Shown here piece by piece: positions 63,080 to 64,000 of a DNA stretch of 64,000 nt. Source of the stretch: Falsirhodobacter sp051195255. Its GTDB lineage: Bacteria; Pseudomonadota; Alphaproteobacteria; Rhodobacterales; Rhodobacteraceae. The notes below the pieces were generated by a model. That model made no database searches. It was not told the DNA's origin and worked only from the letters and a program-made list of their open reading frames with translations. Where the stretch lies: the NCBI RefSeq assembly GCF_051195255.1, contig NZ_JBNJLK010000003.1:275733-339732 (forward strand). The letters are read 5' to 3'. Both the position numbers and the translations under genes were made by a program. Each line of letters opens with the position of its first letter. Position 1 is the first letter of the stretch.

Positions 63080-63796
63080 ATGCGGAGCCTGACCCGGGGA
63101 CGCCTGACCGCACGCGAAGCAACGGAGCCGCAGGATCTGGCCCGCGCGCAGGCCTTGCGGACGCTGGCCTTTCAGCTGGCCGAACCCGACCGCGACCGCT
63201 TCGACGAGTTGTGCACCCACGTCCTGGTGGAGGAGGGGGAGGATCTGGTCGCCTGTTTCCGCATCCTGCACCTGACGCCGGGGGAGGTGGACCAAAGCTA
63301 TTCCGCCCAGCATTACGACCTGACGGCGCTGCGCGACTACGACGGTCACATGATCGAGATCGGCCGCTTTTGCCTGCATCCCGACCGGCACCAGGCGTCC
63401 ATCGTGCGGTTCGCGTGGCGGGCGCTGGCGCGGTACGTGGCGGAATACGACGCGCGGATCCTGTTCGGCTGCTCCTCGTTCCTTGGCACGCAGCCGGAGC
63501 CTTATGCCGACGCCTTCGCGCTGCTGCGGCAGGCGCATCTGGCGCCCGACCCCTGGGCCCCCGGCCAGAAGGCGCCGCAGGTCTTCCCTTACGCCACCCT
63601 GCTGGACGGGCACGTGATCGACATGCAGCGGGCGATGCGGTCCATGCCGCCCCTGTTGCGCAGCTATCTGCTGATGGGGGGATGGGTGTCGGACCATGCC
63701 GTCGTGGACGGGCAGATGAACACGATGCACGTCTTCACGGGGGTGGAACTGCATCTGATGCCGCCCGCCCGCGTGCAGGCGCTGCAGAGGGCCTAG
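63080..63796 (+). CDS. OlsB-type GNAT acyltransferase
   Basis: 238-aa member of the OlsB/hemolysin-like acyltransferase group (COG3176-type), which in alphaproteobacteria transfers a 3-hydroxyacyl chain from ACP to ornithine in ornithine-lipid synthesis. Supporting segments: FDELCTHVLVE, MIEIGRFCLHPDRH, LFGCSSFLGTQ and LLRSYLLMGGWVSDHAVVD. Start at ATG 63080, with AAGGAGAG upstream. The stop codon is directly followed by IS481-type sequence, so the expected downstream olsA partner is not visible. Confidence 0.78.
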   Translation: MRSLTRGRLTAREATEPQDLARAQALRTLAFQLAEPDRDRFDELCTHVLVEEGEDLVACFRILHLTPGEVDQSYSAQHYDLTALRDYDGHMIEIGRFCLHPDRHQASIVRFAWRALARYVAEYDARILFGCSSFLGTQPEPYADAFALLRQAHLAPDPWAPGQKAPQVFPYATLLDGHVIDMQRAMRSMPPLLRSYLLMGGWVSDHAVVDGQMNTMHVFTGVELHLMPPARVQALQRA

Positions 63797-64000
63797 GTGT
63801 TCTATCCCGGCATCTTCTGGATCGGGTTCAGGATGAATCTGTCTGGCTCTTATGTCGAGATCTTGCAGATGTATTCGTAGGGCGTGAGGCCGCCGGGGGT
63901 CTTGAGCCTGCGCGCGAAGTTGCAGGCCGCCATGACGTCGGCGAGGTGGGCGCGGAGCTGGTCATGGCTGTCGTAGTGGAAGCGCTTGACGGCGGCCTCC
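63797..64000 (-). mobile_element. IS481-type insertion sequence, right-hand end (partial)
   Basis: From just after the acyltransferase stop (TAG 63794-63796) to the window edge, the minus strand encodes the C-terminus of an IS481-family transposase. The terminal sequence starts about 63798 with TGTTCTATCCCGGCATC, which may be its inverted repeat. The other end and any target duplication lie outside the window. Confidence 0.7.
63850..64000 (-). pseudogene. IS481-family transposase C-terminus, early stop
   Basis: 49 codons are visible before TAA at 63850-63852. They read VKRFHYDSHDQLRAHLADVM and FARRLKTPGGLTPYEYICKI, the C-terminal region of the integrase-core IS481 transposase. After the stop the frame continues EPDRFILNPIQKMPG, matching the tail of intact relatives as I recall it, with further in-frame stops at 63802-63804 and 63793-63795. 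Point mutations therefore probably truncated the tail. The rest of the gene is outside the window. Confidence 0.7.

Overview
The window is GC-rich, densely coding chromosomal DNA from an alphaproteobacterium, most likely Rhodobacterales (Rhodobacteraceae). Support comes from lineage-typical genes (DUF6477 with DUF6456, a DUF1127 peptide, a class II DAHP synthase, an OlsB-type acyltransferase) and from conserved operons: lptF-lptG-lptD-surA-pdxA-rsmA opposite pepA-holC, yajC-secD-secF-Mth938, argS-SPOR-nagZ-scpA-scpB, and DUF177-rpmF-plsX-fabH-ihfA-merR. It is almost entirely core genome. I see no prophage, CRISPR array, rRNA or large island. The only mobile DNA is a decayed IS481-type end at the right edge.

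Layout. 1-1586: an OpgC fragment, a small hypothetical protein, a TerC-family membrane protein and a DUF1127 peptide. 1670-6011: a MocR-type regulator and a polyamine-type ABC importer (two permeases and an ATPase, no binding protein beside them). 6008-11431: a compact leftward run of a hypothetical protein, DMT exporter, ATPase, MetA, lipoprotein hydrolase, PPK2 and TetR. 11573-15006: YnfA, guaA, DUF6477, DUF6456. 15039-18100: an oxidative-stress block with katA divergent from oxyR and a peroxiredoxin. 18241-20707: lipA and guaB. 20737-25210: an orphan SpoA (FliN/SctQ-like) protein, an amino-acid permease, ssb, a lytic transglycosylase and serS.

25419-31577: the Sec accessory complex, then prfA and prmC (release factor and its methylase), then a DUF4167 protein. 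31604-41504: outer-membrane biogenesis (LptF, LptG, LptD, SurA-like chaperone) with pdxA and rsmA, divergent from pepA-holC-GNAT. 41473-49890: an aspartic protease, ABC-F ATPase, DAHP synthase, DUF4177, hisC and valS. 49891-56723: an ornithine decarboxylase behind a long structured leader, argS, SPOR protein, nagZ, scpA, scpB and a small basic protein. 56720-62034: a dCTP deaminase-family protein, tRNA-Pro(GGG), merR, ihfA, fabH, plsX, rpmF and DUF177. 62124-64000: bamE, msrB, an OlsB-type acyltransferase and the IS481 remnant.

No gap between genes exceeds 300 bp. The largest is the 291-bp leader of the ornithine decarboxylase (49891-50181), which is the most interesting non-coding segment. 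Other regulatory candidates are repeated TGATACAA boxes around the MocR gene start, a palindrome flanked by direct repeats before the ABC permease operon, the katA/oxyR intergenic region, and a CtrA-like box before the DUF6456 gene. I found no convincing wholly new system; the leads are small regulatory elements and a few uncharacterised conserved proteins.
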